A DNA stretch of 44,411 nucleotides from Lujinxingiaceae bacterium (lineage in GTDB: Bacteria; Myxococcota_A; Bradymonadia; Bradymonadales; Bradymonadaceae), in the NCBI GenBank assembly GCA_013697635.1, contig JACCWM010000087.1, forward strand, positions 1 through 44,411, read 5' to 3'. The position numbers and the translations under genes are program-made. The notes under the pieces were generated by a model. That model was not told where the DNA came from. It saw only the letters and a program-made list of their open reading frames with translations, and ran no database searches. This document shows positions 1 through 8,848 of the stretch, in pieces. Positions within the stretch are counted from its first letter, which is position 1, and every line of letters starts with the position of its first letter.

Positions 1-1104
1 CAGTACCTCGATCTGACGCCGCCACGAGGAAGCATCAGCGCGGGCAGCGCCGTGGCCACCAAGGGCGACTCGAGCGCCCAGGTTGCCCTCTCGCTCAATG
101 GCGTCAGCGCCCAACCCGGCGCAGAGGTCGACTATCAGGTGCGCGTTCGAAGCGGCGCGCATTCACAGCTCTCGGCGGTCACGCGTGGCCGCCGCGCCAT
201 CGGCGCGCTGAGCTATCAGTGGGAGCGCTCCTCGGGCACGACCAACACCAATTTTTCCCCGCTTGCCTCGGCAACCACGGCATTGTTCAACGACGCGACC
301 GCACCCTCCAACGGCGACAGGCGCTACTACCGCAACCGCATCAGCGCAGCCAACACCGACACGGTCACCAGTCAGAGCGACTACGGCTTTCGCACCAGCG
401 GCTGCGCGGTCAACACCAGCTTCTTTGGCGAGATCGGCGGCATCGCGACGACCGGCGCGATCACCCAAAACGCCAACATCGCCGCCGTGCGAAACGCGAT
501 CTTGCGCGCAAACGAGCTGGAGCCGCCGGCTCAGCAAATCTCGCCGGCTATCCAGATCACGAACGCGATCGTGATCGCCACCTCATTTCGCACCAATCTT
601 CAGTTCTGGATTCAGGATTCCAACTCCGCAATTCAACTCTATCTCACCCAGCCGCTCGCCATCGGCATCGACATCGCCGTCGGCCAGCGCGTCAGCTTCG
701 TTGCAACTCACTCGACCGTCTACAGCGGCCAGCCCCAGATCTCGAGCGTGAGCAACTTCCAGGTGAACAGCTACGACAACCCCGTGCCCTACATCGAGCG
801 CACCGGCCAGGACATCACCATGAACGCCCATTACTACCGCAACGTGCGCGTCAGCGGCCAGCTAGGCCAGACTGCCACGGCCTGCGGCGGCAGCAGCTTC
901 TGCTACGACTTGACCCATGGCCCGGCCAGCGCACCAAAGACGGTCGTCTTTCGCAGCGCGAGCACTTCACTCACGCCCGGCGCCTGCGTGACCTTTCTTG
1001 GGCCGGTCGTGGCCTTTCCCGGGCCGCTCGATTATCTCAGCGCGGAGCCCATCCCTCAGCTCGACACAATTCTCTATGAATGGCATGTAGCGGACCTGCC
1101 CTGA
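1..1104 (+). CDS. C-terminal part of an FN3-repeat surface protein (5' end outside window)
   Basis: The reading frame is open from base 1, so the start lies upstream and 367 residues are visible. A GTG at 52 is an internal codon, not a convincing start, because no ribosome binding site precedes it and the frame continues upstream. The first ~135 residues form fibronectin type III-like beta modules. Their wording (ATKGDSSAQVALS, then WERSS...FNDATAP...RYYR...YGFR) closely matches modules in the large lipoprotein at 15802-20208, so the two proteins share a module family. The last ~190 residues contain a possible OB-like beta domain (FWIQDSNSAIQLYL, VGQRVSF) with a pair of cysteines around CGGSSFC. 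The protein is probably exported and bound to the cell surface. The TGA stop lies 42 bases before the MoxR gene, so read-through transcription is possible. The family is clear only at the FN3 level. Confidence 0.8.
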   Translation, partial: QYLDLTPPRGSISAGSAVATKGDSSAQVALSLNGVSAQPGAEVDYQVRVRSGAHSQLSAVTRGRRAIGALSYQWERSSGTTNTNFSPLASATTALFNDATAPSNGDRRYYRNRISAANTDTVTSQSDYGFRTSGCAVNTSFFGEIGGIATTGAITQNANIAAVRNAILRANELEPPAQQISPAIQITNAIVIATSFRTNLQFWIQDSNSAIQLYLTQPLAIGIDIAVGQRVSFVATHSTVYSGQPQISSVSNFQVNSYDNPVPYIERTGQDITMNAHYYRNVRVSGQLGQTATACGGSSFCYDLTHGPASAPKTVVFRSASTSLTPGACVTFLGPVVAFPGPLDYLSAEPIPQLDTILYEWHVADLP

Positions 1105-1146
1105 ACTTGCACGGCCCGACGCTCTCACGAACGACCAGGAGCCCCG

Positions 1147-2331
1147 ATGACCCAAAACGTGCAGATTCCACCCGCCGAGCTCATCCACCAGGACGAGCTG
1201 CGCTTTCTCCAGCACTTTGATTCGGGTCCGCGCCCGCCGGGCTGGCGGTTGACGCCGCGCGCGGTGGTGCAGTTCATCGTGGGCACGGGCGGCGAGAAGC
1301 TCAAGCTGGCTGCGGGAACCAAGGCCCCGGAGGGCGTGGCCCAGAGCCTGGCCATCTGCGAGAAGTTCGTCGGCCAGCGCGAGCTCGTCGAGCGCTGCGT
1401 GGTCACGCTTGCCAGCGAGCGCGGCCTGCTGCTCGTCGGCGAGCCTGGCACGGCCAAATCGATGCTCTCCGAGCTATTGGCCGCGGCCGTCTCGGGCACC
1501 AGCGCGCTGACCGTCCAAGGCACGGCCGGCACCACCGAGGACCAGATTCGCTACGGCTGGAACTACGCCCTGCTCATGGCCCGCGGGCCCCACCCCGAGG
1601 CTCTCGTGCCCTCGCCAGTGCTCACCGGCCTTCGCCGCGGCGCGATCGTGCGCATCGAGGAGGTCACGCGCTGTCTGCCCGAGGTGCAAGACGCGCTGAT
1701 CTCGCTGCTCTCGGACAGGCGCATGGCGATCCCCGAGCTCGACGAGGCCGTCGACGGCGAAGGCGGCACACGCATCGAGTTTGCCGCGCCGGGCTTCAAC
1801 GTCATCGCCACGGCCAACCTGCGCGACCGCGGCGTCTCGGAGATGTCGGCCGCGCTCAAGCGCCGCTTCAACTTCGAGGTGATCGCGCCGATCGCCGACA
1901 TCGAGCGCGAGAAGAACCTGGTGCGCTCACGCGCCTCGGCCTCGCTTGCCCGCGTCGACCAGAGCTTCCAGCTCGACGAGGCCGTGCTCGAGGCATTGGT
2001 CACGGCCTTTCGCGACCTGCGAAGCGGGCGCACCGTCGAGGGCTGGAGCGTCGAGAAACCCACGACCGTAATGAGCACCGCCGAGTGTGTCTCGGTGGCA
2101 AGCTCGATCGGCATCCAGGCCGCCTACTTTCCAAGCGAGCGCGACGTGGCATCGCTGATCCCAGGCTATCTGCTCGGCGTCGTTCTCAAGGATGACGCCC
2201 AAGATCGCGGACGGCTGTTGGCTTATTGGGACAGCGCCGTCACGCGACGCGCCGAGGGCGGCGGCCGGCTTTGGAAGCGCTTGTTGGAGCTTCGCTCGGT
2301 ACTCGAGGAGCACCATGGCCGCTCAACCTGA
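1147..2331 (+). CDS. MoxR-family AAA+ ATPase
   Basis: This 394-residue protein is a MoxR-type AAA+ ATPase, a class that acts as a chaperone-like motor with vWA-domain partners. Walker A is GEPGTAKS (residues 98-105). The Walker B region reads IVRIEE (167-172), with two glutamates where DE is usual. Sensor 1 is VIATAN (219-224) and the arginine-finger region is LKRRF (237-241). About 70 extra N-terminal residues (PPGWRLTPRAV...) precede the AAA core. The ATG at 1147 follows AGGAG by five bases. The stop overlaps the next start by 17 bases and that gene encodes a vWA domain, so the ATPase and its likely partner are translationally coupled. CbbQ/NorQ and magnesium chelatase subunits are related AAA+ groups, but no Rubisco, nitric oxide reductase or chelatase genes are nearby. 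Confidence 0.92.
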   Translation: MTQNVQIPPAELIHQDELRFLQHFDSGPRPPGWRLTPRAVVQFIVGTGGEKLKLAAGTKAPEGVAQSLAICEKFVGQRELVERCVVTLASERGLLLVGEPGTAKSMLSELLAAAVSGTSALTVQGTAGTTEDQIRYGWNYALLMARGPHPEALVPSPVLTGLRRGAIVRIEEVTRCLPEVQDALISLLSDRRMAIPELDEAVDGEGGTRIEFAAPGFNVIATANLRDRGVSEMSAALKRRFNFEVIAPIADIEREKNLVRSRASASLARVDQSFQLDEAVLEALVTAFRDLRSGRTVEGWSVEKPTTVMSTAECVSVASSIGIQAAYFPSERDVASLIPGYLLGVVLKDDAQDRGRLLAYWDSAVTRRAEGGGRLWKRLLELRSVLEEHHGRST

Positions 2332-5300
2332 GCACGATTTTGCAGCCGACAGCCGCGAGCTGACCGACGCGCTGGAGGCGCTGACCAGCTCGACCACGCC
2401 GCTGGTGATCGGCGTGCGCCACCACTCGCCGGCGCTCGCGGCGGTCATGGCTCGCCTGCTCGACGACTTTGCCCCCGACCGCGTGCTCATCGAGCTGCCC
2501 GTCGAGTTCGCGCACTGGCTCACGTGGCTGGGAGATCCCGGCTTGCGGGCGCCCGTTGCGCTGGCGGCCGCGCGCGCCGACGGCGCAGGCATGTCGTTCT
2601 ACCCTTTTGCCGACTTCTCGCCCGAGCTCGAGGCGGTGCGTTGGGCCGTGGCTCGCGGCGTGCCCGTCGAGCCCTTCGACCTGCCGGCCGGCACCCGACT
2701 CGAGGCCGCCTTCAAGACACGCACCGGCGCGCGCGATGACGCCCAGCCCGGGCTGACCGCCGCCTTGTACAAAATGGGTCGAACCGACGACTTCGAGTCA
2801 CTCTGGGATCGCGTCGTCGAGGTGCACGCCCCGGGCGCAAGCGCCGAGAGCTTGCGCCGCGCCGCGCTCTACGTGGGCTGGGCGCTTCGCCGCGACAGCG
2901 CCGAGGCCGAAGGCGTCTCAGACTACGACCAGCTGCGCGAGACCTTCATGCGCGAGCGCCTCAGGGCGCTTGGCGCCTTTGAGGGCAGCCAGAGAATCGC
3001 TGTGGTCGTCGGCGCATTTCACGGCCCGGCGCTGCTCAGCGAGCCTTCCTTCTATGCGCCGGTGACCCACGTGGCGGGGGTCGATGAGGTCGTCACCGCG
3101 CTTATCCCCTACGCCTTCGAGCTGCTCGATTCGCGCTCGGGCTATCCGGCGGGCATCCGCGATCCGATGTGGCAGCAGGCCATGTTTTGCGCACTGCGCG
3201 ACCAGGCCCCGCTCGACGAGGTGATCGCCGACACCCTGGTTCGCATCTGCCGCAGCATCCGCACCAGCGGCCATGTCGCCGGCATCCCCGACGCCGACGC
3301 CGCCATGCGCATGGCCATGAACCTGGCAAACCTTCGCGGCCTGCTCGCCCCGGGCCGCCAGGAGTTGCTCGAAGCCATCCAGACGGCCATGGGCCAGGGC
3401 GAGCAGCTTGGCCGCGCCCATGTGCTGGCGCGCGCACTCGAGCAGACACTGGTTGGACGTCGCCGCGGCCAGCTCGCCGGCGGCACACCGCGCTGTGGGC
3501 TCTACCCGCACGTCATCGAGCTCTTTGGCGCCCTCAAGCTGCCCGGCCCGGCCAGCACCAGCGCGGACGAGCAGATCATGCGCCTCGATCCGCTGCGCTC
3601 CGATCTCGACCGCCGCCGCCACGTCGCCCTGCAACGCCTGGAGGCCTGCGGCGTGCCCTACGCCGAGGAGCAGCAGCGCCAGGCAGTCGGCCTGGGCGAG
3701 ACTCTGACGCGGGCCTGGTCGGTAAACTGGCAGCCCTCGACCGAGGCCATGCTCGAGATGGCCGGCGTCTGGGGTGCAACCCTCGAGCAGGCCGCCACAG
3801 GCGCGCTCAAGATCCAGGAGAATCGCCTGCGCGCATCGGACGCCTGGACGGCCTCGGCCATGCTCGAGGCCGCGCGCCGCGCCGCCGAGTGCGCGCTCAT
3901 TGAGCTGACCCGCGAGCTGCTTCGTGAGCTCGAGGGCCCTTTTCTCGAGCAGGCCGATCTGGTGAGGATCCTCGATGCGCTGGTCTTCATCGAACAGCTC
4001 GAGCGTGGCCACATCCCCGGCCTCGACAGCCACGGCTTCGACGGCGAAAACGCCGCACGCCGCAGCGCATTTTTGGCCGCGGCCCTTCGCGCGCTCGAAG
4101 CCCTGACAGGTTCGGATCAACTCAACGATGCGCGCGCGCTGATCGCCCTCGTCTCGCTCTTCCAACACCAGGAGGCCCACGACGCGCTCGGCCACGGCAA
4201 GCTGGCCTGGCTCGTCGCATGCATGGCCGACGACGGCTCGCCGTTGATGCAAGGCGCCGGCTGCGCCGCACGCCACCTCATGGACGCTGAGGACATGGCG
4301 AGTTTCTCCCAGCGCCTGGGCTCCTGGCTCGACGCCGCCGTTGAGCCCGCCGCCATGGTGATCCTGTCCAAGCGGCTTCGCGGCGTGCTCGTCGCCGCAG
4401 GCCCGCTTCTGGAATCGAGCCCCGAGTGCCTCGAGGGCCTCGTTGGCCGCGTCGGCGCCCTGGCCGACGTCGACTTTCTTCGCCGCCTGCCCGCCCTTCG
4501 CGACGGCTTCGACGTGCTCTCCCCGGCCGCCAGAAGCCGCTTCCTCACCACCCTCGACGACGCCTTCCCCGCAAGCCTCGACCCACGCGGCCACACCCAC
4601 GCCTTCACCCTGGCCGACGCCCCCGAGTTGCTCGCCATGTGGGCATCGGCCAACTTGGCCGGCCAGCAAGCGCTCGCGCATCTGGGCACGATCGCGCTCG
4701 CTCAAACGGCCGCCTCCACGGCCCCGATCGGTGCGGCCCCGATCGGTGCCAGGCACCCGCACAAGTCCAATACCAGCAACGGAAATTCGCAATCACCTTT
4801 GCCGCCCGACCTCCCCCACGAGATCACGTCGCTGGAGCGCTGGCGCCTGATCCTCGGGCGCGAGCGCGAGAAGCTCAGCGGGCGCGCCGCCGGGGCTGCG
4901 CGGGCGCTCGACGAGCTCTACGGACAGGGCCAGGGCGAAGGCTCGCACGGCGGTCTGGGCGGAGATGGGGGTGGCCAGGAGCAAAGCTATCCGACCACGC
5001 GCGCGTGGGCCGACGATCTCGAAGAGCTCTTCGGCGCGCCGGTGCGAGACGAGGTGCTCGGAAAGGCCGTTGAGCTTGGACGAAGCGCCGCCGCGCTCGA
5101 GCTCGACGCCGAGAACGTCACCCCCTCGGTCGAGCTGCTCGAGCGCGTGCTCGCCCTCAAAGGAAGCCTCTCGGAAGGGCAGATGGCCAGGCTTCGAAAG
5201 CTGATCGACCGCATCGTGCGCGAGCTGGTCAAGGCCCTGGCAACGCGCGTCAAACCCGCGCTTACCGGCGTGCTCAGCCCGCGCACGACGCGGCGAAAGG

Positions 5301-5926
5301 GCGGCCCAGTCGATCTCAAGCGCACCATCGAGGCGAACCTCAAGACCACGCGGCCCAAAGAGGGCGGCGGATTTGAGATCGTGCCCGAAAAAGTCTACTT
5401 CAAGACGCGTAATCGGCCGGCCACCGACTGGCACATCGTCCTCGTCGTCGACGTCTCCGGCTCGATGGAAGCCTCGACGATCTATTGCGCCATGATGGCC
5501 GCGATCTTCTTTCATCTGCCGGCCGTCTCGGTGAGCTTTCTGGCGTTCAACACCGAGGTCATCGACTTGAGCGAGCGCGTCGACGACCCGCTCAGCCTGC
5601 TGCTCGAGGTGCAAGTCGGCGGCGGCACACACATCGCCCGCGGCCTGCGCTACGCACGTGAGATCACCAAGGTTCCTGCGCGCACGCTGGTCGTGCTCGT
5701 GAGCGATTTTGAGGAGGGCTACGAGGTCTCAGGGCTGATCCAGGAGGTGCGCACGCTGGTCGAATCCGGCGTCAAGGCGCTCGGCGTCGCCTCGCTCGAC
5801 GACGCCGGAAAACCACGCTTCAACCGCGCGATCGCCGAGATGGTCGCGGGCGCCGGCATGCCCGTCGCCGCCCTGACCCCGCTCGAACTAGCCCGCTGGG
5901 TAGGGGAGCAGATGCATGCCAGATAG
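2315..5926 (+). CDS. DUF5682-like protein fused to a C-terminal vWA (CoxE-like) domain
   Basis: The ATG at 2315 is preferred because GAGGAG lies four bases upstream; the longer frame from 2192 has no such site. The protein has 1203 residues. The N-terminal part (about 1-250) carries RHHSP (35-39), VLIELP with E60, and VVVGAFHG (230-237), the pattern I associate with DUF5682; it loosely resembles TraB/ChaN/EreA-type folds. A long helical middle follows. At about 805-890 there is a low-complexity and Gly-rich linker that contains an exact 15-bp tandem duplication (4720-4749). The C-terminal vWA domain has an intact metal-dependent adhesion site: DVSGS (D1046, S1048, S1050), T1105 and D1131. In other genomes I remember DUF5682 and vWA as separate neighbouring genes, so the fusion is notable. 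It likely works with the upstream MoxR ATPase. Its substrate is unknown. Confidence 0.88.
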   Translation: MAAQPEHDFAADSRELTDALEALTSSTTPLVIGVRHHSPALAAVMARLLDDFAPDRVLIELPVEFAHWLTWLGDPGLRAPVALAAARADGAGMSFYPFADFSPELEAVRWAVARGVPVEPFDLPAGTRLEAAFKTRTGARDDAQPGLTAALYKMGRTDDFESLWDRVVEVHAPGASAESLRRAALYVGWALRRDSAEAEGVSDYDQLRETFMRERLRALGAFEGSQRIAVVVGAFHGPALLSEPSFYAPVTHVAGVDEVVTALIPYAFELLDSRSGYPAGIRDPMWQQAMFCALRDQAPLDEVIADTLVRICRSIRTSGHVAGIPDADAAMRMAMNLANLRGLLAPGRQELLEAIQTAMGQGEQLGRAHVLARALEQTLVGRRRGQLAGGTPRCGLYPHVIELFGALKLPGPASTSADEQIMRLDPLRSDLDRRRHVALQRLEACGVPYAEEQQRQAVGLGETLTRAWSVNWQPSTEAMLEMAGVWGATLEQAATGALKIQENRLRASDAWTASAMLEAARRAAECALIELTRELLRELEGPFLEQADLVRILDALVFIEQLERGHIPGLDSHGFDGENAARRSAFLAAALRALEALTGSDQLNDARALIALVSLFQHQEAHDALGHGKLAWLVACMADDGSPLMQGAGCAARHLMDAEDMASFSQRLGSWLDAAVEPAAMVILSKRLRGVLVAAGPLLESSPECLEGLVGRVGALADVDFLRRLPALRDGFDVLSPAARSRFLTTLDDAFPASLDPRGHTHAFTLADAPELLAMWASANLAGQQALAHLGTIALAQTAASTAPIGAAPIGARHPHKSNTSNGNSQSPLPPDLPHEITSLERWRLILGREREKLSGRAAGAARALDELYGQGQGEGSHGGLGGDGGGQEQSYPTTRAWADDLEELFGAPVRDEVLGKAVELGRSAAALELDAENVTPSVELLERVLALKGSLSEGQMARLRKLIDRIVRELVKALATRVKPALTGVLSPRTTRRKGGPVDLKRTIEANLKTTRPKEGGGFEIVPEKVYFKTRNRPATDWHIVLVVDVSGSMEASTIYCAMMAAIFFHLPAVSVSFLAFNTEVIDLSERVDDPLSLLLEVQVGGGTHIARGLRYAREITKVPARTLVVLVSDFEEGYEVSGLIQEVRTLVESGVKALGVASLDDAGKPRFNRAIAEMVAGAGMPVAALTPLELARWVGEQMHAR

Positions 5927-7733
5927 TCGTCCCACAATTAGCCCGGCACTGATGGCCGCGCTCACCGAAGCCGCCCCCTCGCGCCTGGTGCGAAAGCTCG
6001 AGAGCGAGCCCACCCTGGGCGCGCCCTGGGCCTGGAGCACCACCGCAGATGGCCACACCATTCAGACCGACAAGGACGAAACGGTCACGCTTCGCCCCGT
6101 TGGCGGCGTGCTGCGCGACGGCGAGCACATCGCCTGCTCGTGTCTGCTCACGCCGCGCTGCTTGCACGTTTTGGCCGTCGCTCACCTGCTCGATCTCGAC
6201 GACGGCAGCAGCGCTCAGCCCGACGCACCAGGCGATGATGTCGACGACATCTTTGTGCCCGCCCCGATCGACGACACCGCCCTCAGCCCGGCCCAAAAGG
6301 CCGCCGCCTTGGCCCTGTGGGAGGCCGGCAGCGCCCTGCTTGACCACGGCGCCGCCAATGCCCGCATGACCATCGTCGCCGAGCTGCTTCGCGCCGTACA
6401 CACCTGTCGCATCGCCGGCCTGCACCGCGGCGCCGCCGCTGGCCTGCGCACCGCCCAGTGGATTCGCCAGCTCCAGAGCGCCAGCAGCGGCTTTCAACTC
6501 GAAGGCCTCTCGGCCGATTTGCACGACCTGCTCCTGACAAGTTGGATGCTGGCCCACGCCGACGTTGCCCCCACGCCCTCGCTTCACGCCTGGGTCGGCA
6601 CCGCCCGGCGCACCTACGCGCTCGCTGGCGGCTTGCGCCTCTTTGGTTTGTTCTGCGAGCCGGTCATCGCCCAATCGGGCTACGGCGGGGTCGCCGTCAC
6701 CCTGGCCGAGCGCTCCGGGCGCATGTGGACCCTCTCGGATGTCTATCCAGCCGGCGCCAACCGCGTCATCGGCGCCTACCTGGGCGGCATCTCGATCGGC
6801 GACACCAGCCTGGCACCGACCGACCTTTGCCGCGCCGGCCTCATGCTTCAACACGCCGCAGGCTCGCCCGATGGCCGCCTCAGCATGGGTAAGAATGTGC
6901 GCGCCGTCACCTCCGACGCCGGCGACTGGAACTCCGAGACCCTTCGCCCCCTCTGGGAGCACCCCCTGGCCGCCCAGCTCGACCGTGCCTGGCAAGCCCT
7001 CGCGCTCCCGATCCCCGAGCGCCCGGCCGGCAGCGACCTGATCTTCTTGGACGGCCACGTCGTCGGCGCCCACGACGACGCCCTGATTATCGAAGCCCAC
7101 ACCGGCGGCGACGAAAAAGTCCTCATTCGCTGCGTCGCCTCCGTGCTCAACGAGGCCCTGGCCTACCGCGACAACCTGCGTCTGCTGGCCCGCGCGCCCG
7201 GCCTAAATCTTCGCTTCATCGGCCGCCTCGACTTCGACCAACCCCATCAGATAGCCCTACTCGCCATCGCCAACGCCCCCCAAGACGACGCCATTGCCAC
7301 CTCCGCCCCCTCCCTCGCCCTACCCGACACCTGGCGCGCACGCGTCAACCTCGGCCTCGATCGCCTCCAGACCGGCTTCATCACCCACACCGAAGCTCGC
7401 CCAACCAAAGCCAATCTCATCGAAACCGATCAGATGCCCACACCCCTTGAGATCCTGCGCCGACGCCTCCAACGCCTCGTCTACGGCGGCCGCATGACCC
7501 TTCGCGCCGAGATCACCCCCGCACTTGAGCGCGAGGCCCTCCAACTCGACCACCGCCTGCTCTCCCAGGGCGCGACTTTACTGCGCGCCCTTGCCATCAG
7601 TGGCCTTCCCCGCGGCCGCACCTGGACCGGCGAACACGAGGTCACCGACCCCCAGGCCCTCGCCCGCTGCTGGCTCGCCGCCACCGTCTACGACGAAGCC
7701 GCCACCCGCGCGATCATGCGCAGCCGCTGGTAG
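5916..7733 (+). CDS. SWIM zinc-finger protein
   Basis: This 605-residue protein starts at an ATG seven bases after GGGGAG and overlaps the end of the DUF5682-vWA gene by 11 bases, so it is the third coupled gene of the module. A SWIM-type zinc ligand set is visible at C74-x-C76-x5-C82-x-H84 (CSCLLTPRCLH). The five-residue spacing is at the short edge of the family pattern CxCxnCxH. SWIM domains bind zinc and are often used for DNA or protein binding. The remaining ~500 residues are a mixture of helices and beta segments that I cannot assign. No signal peptide or membrane helix is apparent, so it is probably cytoplasmic. SWIM proteins are recurrent neighbours of MoxR/DUF5682/vWA genes in actinobacteria (from memory), which supports membership in the same system rather than a chance neighbour. 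Confidence 0.85.
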   Translation: MPDSRPTISPALMAALTEAAPSRLVRKLESEPTLGAPWAWSTTADGHTIQTDKDETVTLRPVGGVLRDGEHIACSCLLTPRCLHVLAVAHLLDLDDGSSAQPDAPGDDVDDIFVPAPIDDTALSPAQKAAALALWEAGSALLDHGAANARMTIVAELLRAVHTCRIAGLHRGAAAGLRTAQWIRQLQSASSGFQLEGLSADLHDLLLTSWMLAHADVAPTPSLHAWVGTARRTYALAGGLRLFGLFCEPVIAQSGYGGVAVTLAERSGRMWTLSDVYPAGANRVIGAYLGGISIGDTSLAPTDLCRAGLMLQHAAGSPDGRLSMGKNVRAVTSDAGDWNSETLRPLWEHPLAAQLDRAWQALALPIPERPAGSDLIFLDGHVVGAHDDALIIEAHTGGDEKVLIRCVASVLNEALAYRDNLRLLARAPGLNLRFIGRLDFDQPHQIALLAIANAPQDDAIATSAPSLALPDTWRARVNLGLDRLQTGFITHTEARPTKANLIETDQMPTPLEILRRRLQRLVYGGRMTLRAEITPALEREALQLDHRLLSQGATLLRALAISGLPRGRTWTGEHEVTDPQALARCWLAATVYDEAATRAIMRSRW

Positions 7734-7753
7734 CCCGCCAAATTTTTCGACGT

Positions 7754-8374
7754 TTAGCACTTGGCCAGATAGCAGCTCTTGCGGGTTGCCTCGGAGAGCG
7801 ATTCGACGATGCTCTCGGTCAAAGGCGTCACGGAGCTGATCAGATCGTCGCCTTCGGCTTTGGGTGGCATGACCACCTCTTTCCAGGCGAACTGATGCTC
7901 TTCGTTGCAGCCTGACCAGAGCGAATAACCCCAGCGGTCGGGGGCAAAGCCTCGCCAGACTGCCACGTAGAGGTGGTGCTCCTCGCAGAAGAGGTGGTTT
8001 TGGGGATCGACTAAGGCGGGGTCGTAGTGGACCTGGGGGGTGAAGTGCAGCTGCTCGCTCGCGGCGAGGTGTTTGGCGAGCGACTCGGCGATCGTCTCGA
8101 GCAGGGTGGTGTCGACCGGGCCAGGCATGGGCTGGCTGATCCCGACGTCGGTGAACGAGATCGTCTTGAAAACCGTGTCGCTGTCGCTGGTGATGAGAAA
8201 CGGCGAGTAGTAGTGCTCGCGCTCGACGCTGACGACCGAGGCGATCGACTCCACGGCGGCCGGGCTCATGGCCAGCTCGCCGCGTGTGGCCGGTGCCGGT
8301 ATGCTTGTTCGAGCGAGCACGACGCTGCCCAAGAGCAAAACCGCGATCGTTATGGGCAAACCAACTCGACGCAT
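7754..8374 (-). CDS. Small exported protein of unknown function
   Basis: I chose the ATG at 8374 because GAGG lies five bases upstream and the protein then begins with a clean signal peptide (MRR followed by a hydrophobic run to about residue 21). A start 24 bases further upstream lacks a ribosome binding site. The 206-residue product has four cysteines in the mature part (CEEHH, SGCNEEH and a C-terminal SCYLAKC) that could form two disulfides, and it is otherwise mixed alpha/beta. I do not recognise a family. It is convergent with the SWIM gene, ending 20 bases from it, and a candidate promoter lies just upstream, so it is probably monocistronic. Confidence 0.7.
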   Translation of the reverse strand: MRRVGLPITIAVLLLGSVVLARTSIPAPATRGELAMSPAAVESIASVVSVEREHYYSPFLITSDSDTVFKTISFTDVGISQPMPGPVDTTLLETIAESLAKHLAASEQLHFTPQVHYDPALVDPQNHLFCEEHHLYVAVWRGFAPDRWGYSLWSGCNEEHQFAWKEVVMPPKAEGDDLISSVTPLTESIVESLSEATRKSCYLAKC

Positions 8375-8411
8375 TCCAACCTCAATCACCATGGCCAAAG
8401 ACTACGATCCA

Positions 8412-8439
8412 AATATACGCATTGTCGATCGCTTTTAAA
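8412..8439 (-). promoter_or_regulatory. Candidate sigma-70-type promoter for the gene at 8374
   Basis: Read on the minus strand, TTTAAA (8439-8434) is followed after 16 bases by TATATT (8417-8412). The -10 hexamer matches consensus at five of six positions and the -35 at four of six. Transcription would begin near 8405, about 30 bases before the start codon. This is pattern recognition only, in a locally AT-rich patch. Confidence 0.4.
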
Positions 8440-8573
8440 GCCTCTTCTCTGATCGTGGCACGAAAGCAGGCGCCAACATTGATTTGCTCTTGCGAGCTAC
8501 GAAGCCTGAGGCTACTTGTTAGAGTCAGTCATTCAAACGCATGCCGCATTACGATGATGGCCGAGGTCAAAAG

Positions 8574-8819
8574 ATGCAACAATTTCCCACGATCGCCGTG
8601 TTTGTGTTGATCGCAAACGTCGGCCTCTGCGGGACGACGCCCAAGAGCGCCGTGCCCGAGGACGCCGCGGCGGTGCCGGCCGCAGAGCGTTTGCAAGGCG
8701 GGCGCAACGTTTACCAGGGCAACGTCAACCACAACCTCGGTGCCCTGCGCGACGATCTCGACGAGACGGTCAAGGAGCGCTTCGATGAACAAAGTAAGAC
8801 CGTCGAGGCGACCAAATAA
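8574..8819 (+). CDS. Small exported or lipoprotein-like protein, 81 residues
   Basis: The ATG at 8574 follows GAGGT by six bases; an upstream ATG at 8541 has no ribosome binding site. The N-terminus is hydrophobic (residues 5-18) and ends in VGLC, so C19 might be a lipid attachment site, although leucine at -1 is unusual for a lipobox. The mature part is short and charged (about 60 residues) and has a predicted helix near the end (DDLDETVKERFDEQSK). No family is recognised. It could be a small periplasmic or inner-face lipoprotein. Expression from its own promoter is likely, because the upstream neighbour is divergent. Confidence 0.6.
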   Translation: MQQFPTIAVFVLIANVGLCGTTPKSAVPEDAAAVPAAERLQGGRNVYQGNVNHNLGALRDDLDETVKERFDEQSKTVEATK

Positions 8820-8848
8820 TGATCGAAACGGTGACACTCCAGGGCTTG

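Noticed and set aside
1147-2331. CbbQ/NorQ or magnesium chelatase ChlI identity for the MoxR ATPase
   Set aside because: No Rubisco, nitric oxide reductase or tetrapyrrole genes are adjacent, and the fused DUF5682-vWA partner points to the MoxR-vWA class.
2918-4792. Long open frame on the minus strand inside the DUF5682-vWA gene
   Set aside because: It is an antisense shadow of a high-GC coding region; the sequence is low in hydrophobic core patterns and the plus strand carries clear motifs.
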